Shown: piece by piece, positions 63,671 to 64,000 of the stretch
Layout of the letters: each line of letters opens with the position of its first letter
Numbering within the stretch: the stretch's first letter is position 1
Assembly: GCA_030549205.1 (NCBI GenBank)
Contig: JAUKTV010000012.1
Location: 248,001-312,000, forward strand
Source: Apiosordaria backusii
Lineage: Eukaryota > Ascomycota > Sordariomycetes > Sordariales > Lasiosphaeriaceae
Length of the DNA stretch: 64,000 nt
Direction of reading: 5' to 3'
Notes under the pieces: generated by a model
Database searches by the model: none
Seen by the model: the letters and a program-made list of their open reading frames with translations, nothing else
Told to the model about the DNA's origin: nothing
Translations under genes and position numbers: made by a program

Positions 63671-64000
63671 ATGACCTCGCCTTCTCGACCACCCATCCCA
63701 GGCTTCATCTCCCTCTCACCCTCAATCTACCTCCAACAACCTTCTCATCCCCCTCACCTAACAACCAGTCCAAGTCCAACCAATGCACCCCCAGAGTTAA
63801 TAATCCTCTGCACCTGGACCTCCGCCAAATTTCCCCATATATCAAAATACACCACCTCTTACAACACCCTCTACCCAACCACCCCCATCCTCTTGATCAC
63901 AACCCACATCAAAGACCTCGTCATCCACTCCATCTCCCACAAGATAAAATCCCTCCTCCCAGCCCTCCAATTCCTCCTCTGTGTCCCCTCCCATCCTTCC
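63671..64000 (+). CDS. DUF829/TMEM53-like (PaxU-like) protein, 5' part only
   Basis: An ATG in CACAATGACC opens a frame that runs to the window end (110 codons, no stop). After a Pro/Ser-rich start it reads PELIILCTWTSA, HISKYTTSYNTLYPTTPILLI, the beginning of the alpha/beta-hydrolase-like DUF829 domain shared by TMEM53 and the indole-diterpene cluster protein PaxU (family form LIILCTWLGA...HIAKY...YP.APILLI). Only the first strands are visible, so the active-site serine is beyond the edge. Whether it belongs to a metabolite cluster cannot be told from this side. The neighbouring genes do not suggest one. Confidence 0.7.
   Translation, partial: MTSPSRPPIPGFISLSPSIYLQQPSHPPHLTTSPSPTNAPPELIILCTWTSAKFPHISKYTTSYNTLYPTTPILLITTHIKDLVIHSISHKIKSLLPALQFLLCVPSHPS

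Overview
The window looks like the nuclear genome of a filamentous ascomycete, most likely a Sordariales-type Pezizomycete (inference). The grounds are short 50-80 bp introns with GTRNGT donors and CTAAC-like branch points, fungal gene families (PTH11-like rhodopsin-fold receptor, DHA14-type transporters, Spt10-like regulator, GH30 galactanase, GH18 chitinase), and long AT-rich tracts with very few CA/TG dinucleotides and many TAA/TAG codons, the mark of repeat-induced point mutation (RIP). No CRISPR array, rRNA gene or convincing tRNA gene was seen.

Positions 1-30735 hold one major-facilitator transporter gene broken into three GC-normal pieces (70-330, 1187-1966, 30094-30735). An AT-rich block lies between pieces 1 and 2, and a 28-kb nest of transposons lies between pieces 2 and 3. 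The nest can be taken apart from target-site duplications (TSDs). Copia element A (3968-20567, TSD ATTAT) and copia element B (21377-28978, inverted, TSD TAAGT) are two RIP-mutated copies of one 7.6-kb family. Element A was later hit by two solo LTRs (6367-7304, TSD ATAAA; 10107-10784, TSD TATAC) and by an intact chromovirus (12055-19417, TSD CGGTT). Subtracting those insertions from A leaves 7606 bp, against 7602 bp for B.

The chromovirus is the most interesting object. Its two 404-bp LTRs look identical and it shows no RIP. It has a gag ORF with a CCHC knuckle plus two copies of an extra CX4CX2HX8H module. Pol sits in the -1 frame, with a slippery GGGAAAA heptamer and a stem-loop in the overlap. 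Pol ends in a chromodomain. A 9-nt primer-binding site is complementary to the LTR just after its TATA box, which suggests self-priming. An intron-containing antisense gene between pol and the 3' LTR encodes a CX2CX6C-X8-CX2CX6C cluster plus coiled coil. The LTR U3 carries two dyads made of CCG-N5-CCG and CGG-N5-CGG, the kind of triplet pairs that Zn2Cys6 factors bind. I propose, as a hypothesis, a self-regulating element with a bidirectional LTR.

From 31 kb to the end the window is ordinary gene-dense euchromatin: GH30 endo-beta-1,6-galactanase (-), a low-complexity protein (+), a SET-domain protein with tandem SUMO-interaction-like motifs (+), membrane-anchored GH18 chitinase (+), the divergent pair ubiquitin-eS31 (-) and eS26 (+), a PTH11-like receptor (+), CCT7 chaperonin (+), an Spt10-like GNAT/H2C2 regulator (-), mitochondrial uS2m (-), a CBS-PB1 tail-anchored protein (-), a small single-pass membrane protein ending in KDEL (+), a DHA14 transporter with a long acidic tail (-), and the 5' end of a DUF829/TMEM53-like gene (+) cut by the window edge. 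Many of these are housekeeping genes (translation, protein folding, chromatin). Apart from the eS31-eS26 pair they do not form an obvious functional cluster.
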